A DNA stretch of 64,000 nucleotides from CAWGET01 sp963821715 (GTDB taxonomy: Bacteria; Bacteroidota; Ignavibacteria; Ignavibacteriales; Melioribacteraceae), in the NCBI GenBank assembly GCA_963821715.1, contig CAWGET010000001.1, positions 124,001-188,000 of the forward strand, in the 5' to 3' direction. Both the position numbers and the translations under genes were made by a program. The notes under the pieces are model-generated. The model worked only from the letters and a program-made list of their open reading frames with translations. It did no database searches and was not told the DNA's origin. Positions 54,730 through 64,000 of this stretch are shown here, one piece after another (positions within the stretch are counted from its first letter, which is position 1; every line of letters begins with the position of its first letter).

Positions 54730-56838
54730 ATGAAAAAGAAAATATTAATATTGATTTTATTCACGATTCAAACCGTTTTGTTCGCGCAGGAGAAAAATTA
54801 TTTTCCGCCCCCAATGGTTATGAATGTTGGGGAATTTCAATTAAGGATGAATAAACTATTCGGCGACGGAGGATTACAGTCCCAATTCAGTTATAATATT
54901 ATTACTACCGGAAATAGACAGGGGAATGTATTGTTTTACTGGCCGCAGGATCAATGGGCGTCAAATTCTCTCTTCCAAATATTTAATCCGGTTGTTCTGG
55001 ACGATAACGGAATATTAGATGAATACGGCAACAGGCAGCCGCTTATATCACGAGGCGCAGCTTTAACAAACGCGGGGGCAACTGATTGGGCGAGAGAAGT
55101 AAGAAGATATCGCCCGCCCATAGTAGTTGTTGACGGAATTGAAACCACCGCTCCTTATCAATGGTATGTCGATCCAAATTTAGAAAGTGAAATTTTAATT
55201 GAATTTGAAGATGTGCTGCCGCAGTTTGGAATTAGAAGTCATGTAAAAATGTATGGTTTTGCAAATGAAAACCATGACGATTATTTTATCTGGGACGCTA
55301 CGCATAAGTTTACCGGCGAAATTAAATTGCCAAGAAATTTTGTGGAAAATGATTCATTGAATTATCTTCCCGATCAGACTATCAGGTTTTGGTGGCCGTT
55401 TGGATTCAGTTTCGGACCAACAAAAGCCGGTATGAGAATGTCCTCAACGGGCGGTTGGGGCGATGAATCTGTTGACGATGTAGACGGCTGGTTGGTTCGT
55501 CCTTCTAATATTTCGACAAGCACCGCAAGAGATTCTCTGTATATAGGCTATTTTATAGATTCCGATAATCCCAACGGTATTAAATATTCCAACGGTTCAA
55601 ATGATGATACAGGCGATCCGGATCCGGAAACTGGTTTATTGTATTCATATCAAATACCAGGTTTTACTTTACTTCATGCCGATAAATCTCATTTGGATCA
55701 GACGGATGATATTTCTCAACCATATTCTATGCCCCATACAGGAATTGCTGCGGATTTTTGGGGAGACCGCTCAGCATCAAGGTTAAAAGCAAAATATAAA
55801 GGAGAATTTACATTAGGACCGTTTCCAACCTTAGATGAGACACCAATGGAAAAAGGTGGAATGCGGTTTATTACCGTCGGTCCTTATGAATTAACAAAAG
55901 ATTCCGCTGAAAATAGATACGATTCTTTAAATTTTGTTTATGCGGTCGGCGCCGGCGGTATAGGATACGACGAAGCTTTAAACGTAGGGAGGCAATGGAT
56001 TCAGGGCGAAATTACCGACGAAGAAAAAAATAATTATATTTTACGCGGAGTAGATTCTTTATTCAAAAATCTCGATCACGCCAATTGGGCTTATAATAAA
56101 TTGGAGAACGGAGAAAAAATTCCTTCTCCTCCTCCGCCTCCTGATATCGCGGTCAATTCCGGACCAGATTACATAACCATAAGCTGGAGCTACCCGAATA
56201 ATGATTACTATAAAGATGCCGTATCCGGCGTTGACGATTGGTATGCATGGCGAGTTTATAGAAAAAGGGGAGCGGCTCTGGTTAATGATCCGATAGATCA
56301 GAAAAGCGCAGAAGTGTGGGAGATGATTTACGAAACTCAGGATAAAAATCTTACATCCTTTAACGACAAAGACGTAATAAGAGGATTAGATTATTATTAC
56401 GCTGTAACTGCTGTGGATAACGGATCACAAAATACGGACGGACTTAATCCCGGCGAAAAATTGGAAAGCTCACGGTTCGCTAACAGAAGTCAGCTTCCGG
56501 TAACTTCTTTCAAACCCGGGCTCTCAACTTCCGATATGGTTCGGGTTGTTCCGAATCCCGCAACCAGTGCGGCAGGCGCTGCCTTGAATGCCGGCAATCC
56601 TGATAAAATTTCTTTTTTCAATTTGCCATATAAATGCACTTTAAGAATATTTACCGAAACTGGAGATTTGATAAACACGATTCTTCACATCGGAACCGCC
56701 GACGAAGATTGGAATCAGCGGACGGAATCAAATCAATATGTAACAAGCGGAATTTATGTCCTTGCAGTTACCGAAGCCGAATCGGTTGACGGCAAACAAC
56801 TAGATAATCAATTTGTAAAATTTGTGATTGTTAGATAA
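54730..56838 (+). CDS. Large exported protein with Fn3-like domain, co-encoded with TonB receptor
   Basis: 702 residues with a signal peptide (TVLFAQ). Long beta-rich mature part with motifs such as FWWPFGFSFGPTKAGMRMSSTGGWG that I cannot assign to a family. Residues about 475-580 resemble an Fn3 domain (VNSGPDYITISWSYPNN, DYYYAVTAVDNGSQN). The C-terminus (MVRVVPNPATSAAG...SGIYVLAVTEAESVDG..FVKFVIVR) keeps a PNPA motif and strand pattern similar to a T9SS sorting domain, but is divergent. It is probably exported by T9SS and may work with the receptor upstream. Confidence 0.6.
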   Translation: MKKKILILILFTIQTVLFAQEKNYFPPPMVMNVGEFQLRMNKLFGDGGLQSQFSYNIITTGNRQGNVLFYWPQDQWASNSLFQIFNPVVLDDNGILDEYGNRQPLISRGAALTNAGATDWAREVRRYRPPIVVVDGIETTAPYQWYVDPNLESEILIEFEDVLPQFGIRSHVKMYGFANENHDDYFIWDATHKFTGEIKLPRNFVENDSLNYLPDQTIRFWWPFGFSFGPTKAGMRMSSTGGWGDESVDDVDGWLVRPSNISTSTARDSLYIGYFIDSDNPNGIKYSNGSNDDTGDPDPETGLLYSYQIPGFTLLHADKSHLDQTDDISQPYSMPHTGIAADFWGDRSASRLKAKYKGEFTLGPFPTLDETPMEKGGMRFITVGPYELTKDSAENRYDSLNFVYAVGAGGIGYDEALNVGRQWIQGEITDEEKNNYILRGVDSLFKNLDHANWAYNKLENGEKIPSPPPPPDIAVNSGPDYITISWSYPNNDYYKDAVSGVDDWYAWRVYRKRGAALVNDPIDQKSAEVWEMIYETQDKNLTSFNDKDVIRGLDYYYAVTAVDNGSQNTDGLNPGEKLESSRFANRSQLPVTSFKPGLSTSDMVRVVPNPATSAAGAALNAGNPDKISFFNLPYKCTLRIFTETGDLINTILHIGTADEDWNQRTESNQYVTSGIYVLAVTEAESVDGKQLDNQFVKFVIVR

Positions 56839-56868
56839 ATAATATCCGGGCGATATTATGGAGGATAA

Positions 56869-57878
56869 ATGAAAATCTTTAAAATTTTAGCGATCGTTAC
56901 TTTCGTCTTTTGTTCGTTTGAAGCCGAAGCTCAGATCACCAAACAGGCGCAGGTTGGTTTCCGGTTTTTAACAAATCCGGTTTCCGCCGAAGTGATGGGT
57001 AGAGGCGGCGTCGGAATAATCTCTACTCAAAATTCCAATGCTGTTTTTTGGAATCCGGCTCAACTCGGTTTAATTAAAAATAGAGTTGATGTGAATTTAA
57101 TTATACAAAAGGAATTGCCGATATAAATTATAACGCAGCGGCTGCTGCTTTAAGATTGGGAGACTTCGGAGTTATTGCATTTGATGTTCTTGCTATGGAT
57201 TACGGAACATTCTATCAAACTCTGCGGGCAGATAATGATAAGGGATATGAAGAAACTGGAACGTTTTCTCCTACGGGAATGATGGGCGGCGTAGCTTTTT
57301 CGCAACTCGTTTCAGAGAGATTCAGCTACGGTGTTCATCTTAAATATGCTTATCAGGATCTTGGCGAAGCATGGGTTTCTACCGGAGGCGATTCACTTGG
57401 GAACGCCGACCTTTCAAAGAAGAAATACGACAACGGAGTTTTAGCGCTGGACGTTGGCGCCTTTTATGATTTTCAGTATAACGGTATTAAATTCGCCGCC
57501 GTTCTTCACAACATTTCCCGTGAAGTAAGTTACGAAGCCGAAGAATTCCCGCTTCCGTTTGATGTAAGTTTCGGAGCTACAATTGAACCCGTTAACTTTT
57601 TTACAGAAATGAATGAAGATCAGCGGTTTATTTTAAGTTTCGAATCCCTTCACCCGAGAGACTTTGGCGAAAAATTTAAAATTGGCGGCGAATATATTTT
57701 TTCCGATCTCGTATTTATACGCGCCGGTTATATGTCCAATTTTGATCAACGAAACTGGACTTTTGGCGCCGGACTAAAACATGAACTTTCCAACTTCCCA
57801 ATTAGAATTGATTACGCGTTTCAGCCTTACCAAGTATTCGGCAACGTGCATCATCTTTCCATAGGTTTTGGGTATTAA
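56869..57878 (+). pseudogene. PorV/UPF0164-like outer-membrane protein, one frameshift
   Basis: About 336 residues when repaired. Signal peptide (FEAEAQ), then GFRFLTNPVSAEVMGRGGVGIISTQNSNAVFWNPAQLG, which matches the start of PorV/PorQ-type proteins of T9SS. The frame breaks near 57107-57110 in an AAAA run; inserting one A gives QKGIADINYNAAAAALRLGDFGVIAFD and the rest of the barrel to IGFGY. This is the only break in the window that needs a base added. PorV escorts T9SS substrates to the attachment step, and paralogues next to exported genes may serve them; a dedicated role for this copy is inference. Confidence 0.8.
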
Positions 57879-57909
57879 TATTTTTTGATGAAATATTTTT
57901 CGCTGCTTA

Positions 57910-57938
57910 GAAGGCTCGGTTTTACCGGGCTTTTTTTT
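57910..57938 (+). terminator. Rho-independent terminator of the TonB-PorV unit
   Basis: An imperfect GC-rich stem (AAGGCTCGG/CCGGGCTT, TTTTA loop) is followed by nine T, 32 bp past the PorV-like stop. Confidence 0.75.
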
Positions 57939-58073
57939 TATTCAATAATGTTTAGAAACTCTCAAGATTTTTAGTTATCCATCACATGAAGATGAAGAAG
58001 CATGTTCCTAAAAATCAGAATAACATTCGTTATTGAAACTTTTAATTTTGAAAACAATTAACGATTTTGAATT

Positions 58074-58928
58074 ATGAATAGAAACAATAACGAAGGGAAA
58101 TTATTTTTAGGAACCTGCAGTTGGAAATACGACAGCTGGCGCGGAATCGTATATCCGGAAACCGGGAAAATAAATTATCTTAAGGAATATTCTAAAAATT
58201 ATAAAACTGTAGAAATAGATCAGTGGTTTTGGAATTTCCCAGATCCGAAAATAGTTGAGGCTTATAAGTTATCTGTACCGGAAGAATTCCGGTTCACCCT
58301 TAAAATTCCGAACGCAATTTCCCTCACTCATTCTTATAAAAGGAAAGGGGAGAAAAAGCCCGAACAAAATCCTGATTTTCTTTCAGTAGAAAAGTTTAAA
58401 GAATTTTTATCGTTATTAAATCCGCTCAAAGATCAACTCTCTGTATTGATGTTCCAATTTGAATATTTGAACAAAAATAAAATGGCTTCTCAGATCGATT
58501 TTCAAATGCAGTTGGAAAATTTTGCACAGACTTTTCCTGAGCAAAAAAATCTGGGAATTGAAATAAGAAATCCCAATTATTTGAATTCAGATTATTTTAA
58601 TTTTTTGAATGAAAACGATTTAATACCCATATTTATCGAAGGATATTATATGCCTCCGGTGTATGATATTCTGCGTAAGCACATTGATTTGATGAAGAAT
58701 AAAATTGTGATTAGGCTGCATGGGCCAGACAGAAAAAAAATAGAAGAGTTATCCGGAAGAAAATGGAACGAAATTATTCAACCGAAGGACGAGGAACTTT
58801 CTAAAATATTTTCTGTTGTTGCGGAACTAATAAATAAAGGGGTTGATGTTTTTATAAATGTAAATAATCACTACGAAGGTTCGGCGCCGTTGACAATAAG
58901 AAAAATTGAGAAGCTCATCAGCCATTAG
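58074..58928 (+). CDS. DUF72-family protein
   Basis: 284 residues. It has the DUF72 pattern: FLGTCSWKYDSWRGIVYPE at the start, YSKNYKTVEIDQWFWNFPD, FRFTLKIPNAISLTH and EIRNPNYLNSDYF in the middle and YMPPVYDILRK near the end. DUF72 proteins are TIM-barrel-like and their activity is not established. It is cytoplasmic with no signal peptide. It converges with the hydrolase gene, whose stop is 62 bp away. No partner gene suggests a role. Confidence 0.85.
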   Translation: MNRNNNEGKLFLGTCSWKYDSWRGIVYPETGKINYLKEYSKNYKTVEIDQWFWNFPDPKIVEAYKLSVPEEFRFTLKIPNAISLTHSYKRKGEKKPEQNPDFLSVEKFKEFLSLLNPLKDQLSVLMFQFEYLNKNKMASQIDFQMQLENFAQTFPEQKNLGIEIRNPNYLNSDYFNFLNENDLIPIFIEGYYMPPVYDILRKHIDLMKNKIVIRLHGPDRKKIEELSGRKWNEIIQPKDEELSKIFSVVAELINKGVDVFINVNNHYEGSAPLTIRKIEKLISH

Positions 58929-58989
58929 CAGCAAAAAATTAAAACGTATGACGGTTAATATATTTGAAGCGCATTGGTTGCTAAAATAA

Positions 58990-59850
58990 TTATTTTGAAG
59001 TTGGTCGCTTAAATGGTTCTGATAAAAATTTATATACAATCTCATTAAATAATTTAGGGTTTGATATCGGCGTAAAATGATTTTCTCCCGGCATAATGCA
59101 TAAATGAGCTTTGGGGATATTTTCATATATTTCCAAAGTATGATCATTTTTAATTATATCTTCGTCTCCAGCCATTATTAAAACTTGCGCATTGATTTTT
59201 GATAAATCTGAAATAGGTATATTTGGCTGTTCAATCAAAAGATTAAGAAGTTGTTTTTGTAAATTCCAATTTTGAGTAGTATCCTTTTCTAAAATTTTAG
59301 ATTCGACTATTTTTCTTTCACTAATATCATAATCAATAGCGTAAGAGTGGACAGCCGTTGAGTCAGGTCTCAAATTTGCGCCCATCGCAACAATATTCTT
59401 TATCTTTGATTTATTATTGATTCCCATTTTTAACGCTATTATTCCTCCATCACTCCATCCGATAATAGATAAAGAATCTAATTTTAAATAATTTACCAAA
59501 GCATCCCAATCTTTTGCCATCTGATCATAGGTCAACGAATCTGTTTTCAATTCAGATTTACCATGCCCTCTGTTGTCAGCAATTATTACTCTATTCTTGG
59601 TTTTAAAATAGTCAATCTGATTACCCATCTGTTCAATACTGCCAGCATTTCCGTGAATTAGAAGCAATGGTTCGCCTTTTCCATATTCCTCATAATAAAT
59701 TTCCGCTCCATTTATTTCAACGTATTTTCCAACAGCTTCATTATCACCATAAGGAGTATCAAATTTAAAATTCATTTGAACTTGAGCATTTGTCTTTCCA
59801 CATATTGAAGAGATAAACAGAAGAATTATCAGTTTAATTGAGTTTTTCAT
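58990..59850 (-). CDS. Exported alpha/beta hydrolase
   Basis: 286 residues with a signal peptide (SSICGKTNAQ). The hydrolase core is intact: the oxyanion strand with LLLIHGNAGS, the nucleophile elbow IIGWSDGG with Ser, the Asp after VLIMAGDEDII, and His in PGENHFTPI. It should be a periplasmic or surface esterase or related hydrolase; the substrate cannot be determined. No cap domain signature distinctive of a subfamily was recognised. Confidence 0.85.
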   Translation of the reverse strand: MKNSIKLIILLFISSICGKTNAQVQMNFKFDTPYGDNEAVGKYVEINGAEIYYEEYGKGEPLLLIHGNAGSIEQMGNQIDYFKTKNRVIIADNRGHGKSELKTDSLTYDQMAKDWDALVNYLKLDSLSIIGWSDGGIIALKMGINNKSKIKNIVAMGANLRPDSTAVHSYAIDYDISERKIVESKILEKDTTQNWNLQKQLLNLLIEQPNIPISDLSKINAQVLIMAGDEDIIKNDHTLEIYENIPKAHLCIMPGENHFTPISNPKLFNEIVYKFLSEPFKRPTSK

Positions 59851-60002
59851 AAAGTTGTTTTTATATTAGAGTTAACACACTTTTTTGCTCAATATTGTAA
59901 TATAATTTTATAAAAGCCATTTCCAAGGCGTTATAAGCTTAAATTCTTAGACGAAAGAAATTTCGAATTAGCAGATTTGACTAATATAAATTATTCAAAA
60001 AA

Positions 60003-60031
60003 AACGGATAGAAACTTGGTTCCTATCCGTT
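60003..60031 (-). terminator. Rho-independent terminator of icd
   Basis: AACGGATAG/CTATCCGTT 9-bp stem, 11-nt loop; in the icd direction it is followed by a T run. It lies 26 bp past the icd stop. Confidence 0.88.
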
Positions 60032-60056
60032 CTTAATAAATTAAAGATAAAGCGAA

Positions 60057-62288
60057 TTATATTGTATCAATAATTTTATTCAGCGTTTCGCTCGGACGCA
60101 TTTGTTTTTCAACTAATTCGGGATCGGGATAAAAGTATCCTCCCAAATCAACCGGATTTCCTTGAGCCGCGAGCATTTCCTGATTTATCTTTTCTTCGTT
60201 TTCTTTTAATTCCTTTGCGACTTCCGCAAACCGGTTTTTTATCGCTTCATTTTTATTCTGAGCGGCGAGCGTTTCCGCCCAATATAAAGCCAGATAAAAC
60301 GAGCTTCCCCGGTTGTCTATTTCATTCACTTTCCGAGAAGGAGTTTTTTGATTTTCCAAATATTTACTAACCGCTTCATTTAAGGTTTCGGCAAGAATTT
60401 TCGCTTTTTCATTTCCTGTTTTCTCAGCGGCCAATTCCAGAGAAGGAGTTAATGCTGTATATTCACCAAGCGAATCCCATCTTAAATGTCCTTCTTTAAT
60501 CAACTGCTGGACGTGTTTGGGGGCAGAACCGCCGGCTCCTGTTTCAAATAAACCGCCGCCATTCAACAATGGAACAATTGAGAGCATTCTTGCGCTTGTT
60601 CCGAGTTCCAGAATAGGGAAGAGATCGGTTAGATAATCTCTTAAGACATTTCCCGTTACAGAAATTGTATCTTCTCCGTTCCTGACTCTTTTCAGAGTAT
60701 ATTTCATCGCTTCAACGGGAGGAAGTATTTTTATTTCCAATCCTTCGGTATCGTATTCCGGCAAATATTCATTAACTTTTTTGATTATCTCGGCGTCGTG
60801 TCCCCGGTTTTCGTCTAACCAAAATATTGCGGGAGAACCGGAAGCTTTTGCTCTTTTAACCGCCAGCGCAACCCAGTCTTTAATCGCGTCATCTTTCGCC
60901 TGCGCCATCCTGAATATATCCCCTTTTTCCACCGGTTGTTCAATTAGCGTTTCACCTGAAGAAGAATTTACAACTTTTATCTTACCTTCGGCTTTTGCTT
61001 CGAAAGTTTTATCGTGCGATCCGTATTCTTCCGCTTTCTTTGCCATTAAACCGACATTGGCCACGTTGCCCATAGTGGAAGGATCGAATTGTCCGTTCTT
61101 TTTCGCGTCCTCAATAATCTCAGCATACATTGTTGCGTAAGATCTATCGGGAACCATTGCCACGGTATCCTGAAGCTCATCGTTATTGTTCCACATTTTA
61201 CCGCCGTCGCGCACAACATTCGGCATTGATGCGTCAACAATAACATCGTTTGGTTTATGAAGATTAGTTATTCCTTTCCGCGAATCGACCATTGCGAGGT
61301 CCGGGCGGTTTTCATAAACTTTTTTTATGTCGTTTTCAATTTCTTTTCTTTTTGCTTCGGGAAGCTTTTCAAGTTTGTTCAATACATCCGCCAGTCCGTG
61401 ATTCACATTAGCGCCGATCTCTTTTAAAGTTTCGGCGTGTTTTTCCAGCGCTTCCTTAAAGTAAACCGAAACTGCATGACCGAACATAATAGGATCAGAA
61501 ATTTTCATCATTGTTGCTTTAAGATGAAGCGAAAGCAGGACATCGTCTTTTTTTGCTTCCTCAATTTGTTCCTCGTAAAATTTTCTTAGTGCAGCAACAT
61601 TCATAACCGCCGCGTCTATTACTTCGCCTTTTTTAAGAGAAATATTTTCTTTAAGAGTTTCGGTGTTTCCGTTATTCCCTTCAAAAACAATTTTTACATC
61701 TCCGGCGTTTTCCATCGTGATTGATTTTTCCGTTTCGTAAAAATCTTTTTCTTTCATATAGGCTACGCGCGCTTTAGAGCCGGACTCAGGCCAGGGCTTC
61801 ATCATTTTGTGAGGATTTTTCTTCGCGAATTCTTTTACTGCCGCAGCCGGACGACGGTCTGCGTTGCCTTCGCGCAATACAGGATTAACAGCCGAACCGA
61901 GAACTTTCGAAAATCGTTCTCTCAAAATTTTATCTTCTTCGGTATTTTCTTCTTCGGGATAGTCTGGAATATCATATCCCTTATCCTGTAATTCTTTTAT
62001 TGCAGCCTGCAGTTGCGGAATAGATGCGCTAATATTCGGCAGTTTTACAATATTAGCTTCCGGTGTTTTTGCAAGTTTTCCTAATTCGTCTAAATAATCG
62101 GGTATTTTCTGTTCTTCGGTAAGTTTATCGGGGAAGTTCGCTATTATTCTTCCGGCAAGCGATATATCCTTCATTTCAAACTCAATTCCTGTTCCCTTAG
62201 CAAACGCCTCAACAATTGGAAGCAGCGCGTAGGATGCAAGCGCCGGAGCTTCATCAACTTTTGTCCATATAATTTTGTAATCAGCCAT
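60057..62288 (-). CDS. icd: Monomeric NADP-dependent isocitrate dehydrogenase
   Basis: 743 residues, the length of the monomeric IDH-II class, not the 415-residue dimeric class. The N-terminal YKIIWTKVDEAPALASYALLPIVEAFAK and the central DRSYATMYAEIIEDAKKNG and FWLDENRGHDAEIIKKV are typical of it. It oxidises isocitrate to 2-oxoglutarate in the TCA cycle. It is a single gene, with an AGAGGAT site before the start and a good terminator after. The sequence is intact. Confidence 0.95.
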   Translation of the reverse strand: MADYKIIWTKVDEAPALASYALLPIVEAFAKGTGIEFEMKDISLAGRIIANFPDKLTEEQKIPDYLDELGKLAKTPEANIVKLPNISASIPQLQAAIKELQDKGYDIPDYPEEENTEEDKILRERFSKVLGSAVNPVLREGNADRRPAAAVKEFAKKNPHKMMKPWPESGSKARVAYMKEKDFYETEKSITMENAGDVKIVFEGNNGNTETLKENISLKKGEVIDAAVMNVAALRKFYEEQIEEAKKDDVLLSLHLKATMMKISDPIMFGHAVSVYFKEALEKHAETLKEIGANVNHGLADVLNKLEKLPEAKRKEIENDIKKVYENRPDLAMVDSRKGITNLHKPNDVIVDASMPNVVRDGGKMWNNNDELQDTVAMVPDRSYATMYAEIIEDAKKNGQFDPSTMGNVANVGLMAKKAEEYGSHDKTFEAKAEGKIKVVNSSSGETLIEQPVEKGDIFRMAQAKDDAIKDWVALAVKRAKASGSPAIFWLDENRGHDAEIIKKVNEYLPEYDTEGLEIKILPPVEAMKYTLKRVRNGEDTISVTGNVLRDYLTDLFPILELGTSARMLSIVPLLNGGGLFETGAGGSAPKHVQQLIKEGHLRWDSLGEYTALTPSLELAAEKTGNEKAKILAETLNEAVSKYLENQKTPSRKVNEIDNRGSSFYLALYWAETLAAQNKNEAIKNRFAEVAKELKENEEKINQEMLAAQGNPVDLGGYFYPDPELVEKQMRPSETLNKIIDTI

Positions 62289-62596
62289 TAAAAGATCCTC
62301 TGTTTTTTCTAAAATTATTATAAATTATAAGATGCGGGTTTTTATAAATAGATTTTTAATTTAGTCATTATTTTGAAATATTAAAAATTGATTTTGGAAA
62401 TTTGCAGTTCAAAGATAAGATAGCGGAGCGCTCAAGAATAAACTTCCGGAAAAATCGCCGTCGTCAATAAAGACAGGCGGCGATAAATTTTCTCTCGCGA
62501 AAGAGGCTGTGTTGAAAAAAAATATTTAAAAGGAGAATTTATATAAAGATGCCAATCAGCTGCAAATTATCACTCTCAGTTCGATGGCTGTGCCCG
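62289..62596. other. 308-bp intergenic region
   Basis: No open frame of interest. It includes the upstream region of icd and, at 62454-62484, an ATCGCCG/CGGCGAT hairpin that can end the LamG gene transcript. The remainder holds nothing recognisable. Confidence 0.5.
62454..62484 (-). terminator. Likely terminator downstream of the LamG/T9SS gene
   Basis: 7-bp stem with a 17-nt loop followed by TTTTTCC in the minus-strand direction. It is about 110 bp after the stop, farther than usual. Confidence 0.5.
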
Positions 62597-63634
62597 CTAT
62601 TTAATCAGAAGCAGTTTCTTCGCTTCAACAAAGTTTCCGGAAGTAAATTTATAAAAATAAATTCCGCTGGATAAATTTCGTGCATTGAATTTAACCGAAT
62701 GTACACCGGCTTCTTTCTGTCCACCATCAAGAATTGTTATCTTTTCGCCAAGGGAAGAATATATTTCCAAAGAAATTTCCGCGGCTTCAGGAAGAGCGTA
62801 TTTTATTGTAGTTTCCGGATTAAATGGATTTGGATAATTTTGATAAAGCTTATAGTCCTTTACGATGGTCTCATCTTCAACAGCGACAAGAACGGAATCA
62901 CAGAATCCTCTTCCGTTTAATCCATTCGTGTAATGATTTGAGATTGTGGTCTCATCCAAAACTTTGTCGTAAATCGCTGTCTCATCAATCCATCCGTAAA
63001 AATACCAGGAGGAAGTATGATGTCCGATACTTATTCTAGCGTCAGCTGTAAAATCATTTTCGTACCGTTTAAAGACCCGGTTATCCCTTACACCATCCAC
63101 GTAAATTGATGCTAATCCTGTGCTTCTGTTATAAACGCCCACAATATGATGCCATTCATTGTCCGCAATATTTACTTTACTCGGTAATTCAGCTAAGTTA
63201 TCGCTATTGTCTCTTATCGAAAAGATAGCATTACCGGGAAATTCCATTCCGAGCCACCAGCTCATATTCCCGGCTCCGGCATATTTTCCAATAAAAACAG
63301 AGCGATTCTCGGGTGGTGCTTCTGTCTTCACCCAAAGTTCAATTGAAAAACTTTCTGTACTATCAAAATCAAATATTGGATCATGGTCTATATATATTTC
63401 CTGTGTGCCATTGAAGAACATAGAATTTCCTACGATTCCTTCCTGGGGAGTCGGGTATTTATCGCCGTCGCTGTAGCCAAAATTATCACCGTAAAAATCT
63501 TCAAAAATTGTAGGAACTATTTCTTCGTCAAGTTTCCAATAGCCTATCATTCCGTCAGGGCATACATCACCCTGACTATATATTAAACCGGAAAAAGTAT
63601 ATAAAGCTAAAAATATTGTTAAAATTGTTTTCAT
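62597..63634 (-). CDS. T9SS-exported LamG/concanavalin-like domain protein
   Basis: About 345 residues. The ATG at 63634 is preferred, as it opens the signal peptide (MKTILTIFLALYTFSGLIYSQ) and follows GAGGGCG; an ATG 39 bases upstream would add a non-signal extension. A LamG-like jelly roll (about 50-230) shows GYWKLDE, FSIELWVKTE, WHHIVGVYNRSTGLASIYVDG and GWIDETAIYDKVL. The last 80 residues are a T9SS sorting domain (YQNYPNPFNPETTIKYALP, AKKLLLIK). Such proteins are exported adhesins or glycan binders; no catalytic residue is visible. Confidence 0.88.
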   Translation of the reverse strand: MKTILTIFLALYTFSGLIYSQGDVCPDGMIGYWKLDEEIVPTIFEDFYGDNFGYSDGDKYPTPQEGIVGNSMFFNGTQEIYIDHDPIFDFDSTESFSIELWVKTEAPPENRSVFIGKYAGAGNMSWWLGMEFPGNAIFSIRDNSDNLAELPSKVNIADNEWHHIVGVYNRSTGLASIYVDGVRDNRVFKRYENDFTADARISIGHHTSSWYFYGWIDETAIYDKVLDETTISNHYTNGLNGRGFCDSVLVAVEDETIVKDYKLYQNYPNPFNPETTIKYALPEAAEISLEIYSSLGEKITILDGGQKEAGVHSVKFNARNLSSGIYFYKFTSGNFVEAKKLLLIK

Positions 63635-63759
63635 ATCGCCCTCATATTTGGTTGGAATTTGCTGCGCCCTCAAATAAATCTATACTATTTTTAATTTAAT
63701 TGCAATCCTAATATTAAAAGTTTTTAGTATTTTTGGTACTTACCTAAATACGGAACATA

Positions 63760-64000
63760 ATGAACTATATTGGCGAAACCGCAGCACTTGTAGCAGCTAT
63801 TTTATGGGCTGGATCTTCCATTTTTTTTACTGAAGCTTCCCGGAGAATTGATCCCGTAACAATTAATTTCACAAGGATGGTTTTCGGCCTTATCTACCTT
63901 GCACTTACTCTCATGATAGTCGGAGCGGATTTTAATATATCTCAATCCCAACTGATTTTATTAGCTTTGAGCGGATTTGTTGGTTTGGTTTTTGGTGATA
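63760..64000 (+). CDS. EamA/DMT-family transporter, N-terminal fragment
   Basis: Open to the right edge of the window; 80 residues are visible. The start ATG opens NYIGETAALVAAILWAGSSIFFTEASRR, a first helix with the Trp-Gly pattern of EamA transporters, followed by a second helix (FGLIYLALTLMIVG) and a third. The family exports diverse metabolites. The rest of the gene is outside the window. Confidence 0.75.
   Translation, partial: MNYIGETAALVAAILWAGSSIFFTEASRRIDPVTINFTRMVFGLIYLALTLMIVGADFNISQSQLILLALSGFVGLVFGD

Noticed and set aside
1182..63759. tRNA, rRNA or CRISPR features in intergenic gaps
   Set aside because: No cloverleaf-like T-arm pattern, no rRNA-like sequence and no spaced repeat array were seen in any gap.

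Overview
The window looks like chromosome from an anaerobic or facultative member of the Ignavibacteria or a close FCB-group relative. The main reasons are C-terminal type IX secretion (T9SS) sorting domains with the NYPNPFNPST signature on several exported proteins, a PorV-like barrel protein, a TonB receptor with an N-terminal carboxypeptidase-regulatory domain, a monomeric NADP-isocitrate dehydrogenase, and AT-rich intergenic DNA. Shine-Dalgarno sites (GGAG, AAGGAG) precede many genes. The lineage is inferred from these traits, not from a marker gene. I found no rRNA, tRNA, CRISPR array, prophage or transposase gene.

Layout. 1-3.8 kb: the end of ccmF (cytochrome c maturation), a small barrel protein, sppA and an NTF2-like secreted protein. 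3.9-15.1 kb: a nearly uninterrupted minus-strand haem locus in the order hemX/ccsA-hemA-hemC-hemD-hemE-hemN-hemH-hemG-hemB-hemL, which is the whole C5 protoporphyrin route from glutamyl-tRNA to haem. 15.7-18.9 kb: a lipoprotein, a barrel protein and a short propeller protein on the plus strand. 18.9-36.7 kb: the most notable region, a minus-strand electron-transfer island. It encodes six multihaem c-type cytochromes with 66 predicted haem sites, an outer-membrane barrel, a TAT-exported 4x[4Fe-4S] protein, a NrfD/HybB quinol protein, a 16-haem/cytochrome b fusion resembling CbcL, and a haem-c-type sensor kinase with two response regulators carrying GcvH-like domains. A sigma-54 activator lies in front of a candidate sigma-54 promoter for a T9SS-exported octahaem cytochrome. 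37.0-51.4 kb: a chitin/GlcNAc region with GH20, a ROK kinase, an MFS transporter, a SIS protein, nagA, two large exported proteins, a GH18 chitinase and a ROK protein that has lost its catalytic residues. 51.6-57.9 kb: a TonB receptor, an exported protein and a PorV-like protein. 57.9-64 kb: a DUF72 protein, an alpha/beta hydrolase, monomeric icd, a LamG/T9SS protein and the start of an EamA transporter.

How the parts fit. The haem and cytochrome-maturation genes would supply the cytochrome island. The island contains pieces for a path from quinol (HybAB-like and CbcL-like modules) through the periplasm (13-, 16- and 4-haem proteins), across the outer membrane (barrel with 14-haem and 11-haem lipoprotein partners) to a surface cytochrome delivered by T9SS. 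This reads as an extracellular electron transfer system, although no electron acceptor can be deduced. The kinase and its two REC-GcvH proteins are in the same operon as the HybAB-like complex, and I know of no described pathway with that composition.

Caveat: seven otherwise intact genes carry nine reading-frame lesions. Seven lesions are single surplus bases, one is a missing base and one is a nonsense codon. The essential genes hemG and hemH are among them. Sequence or assembly error is the simplest explanation for most, but the GlcNAc operon (four lesions) and real decay remain open.
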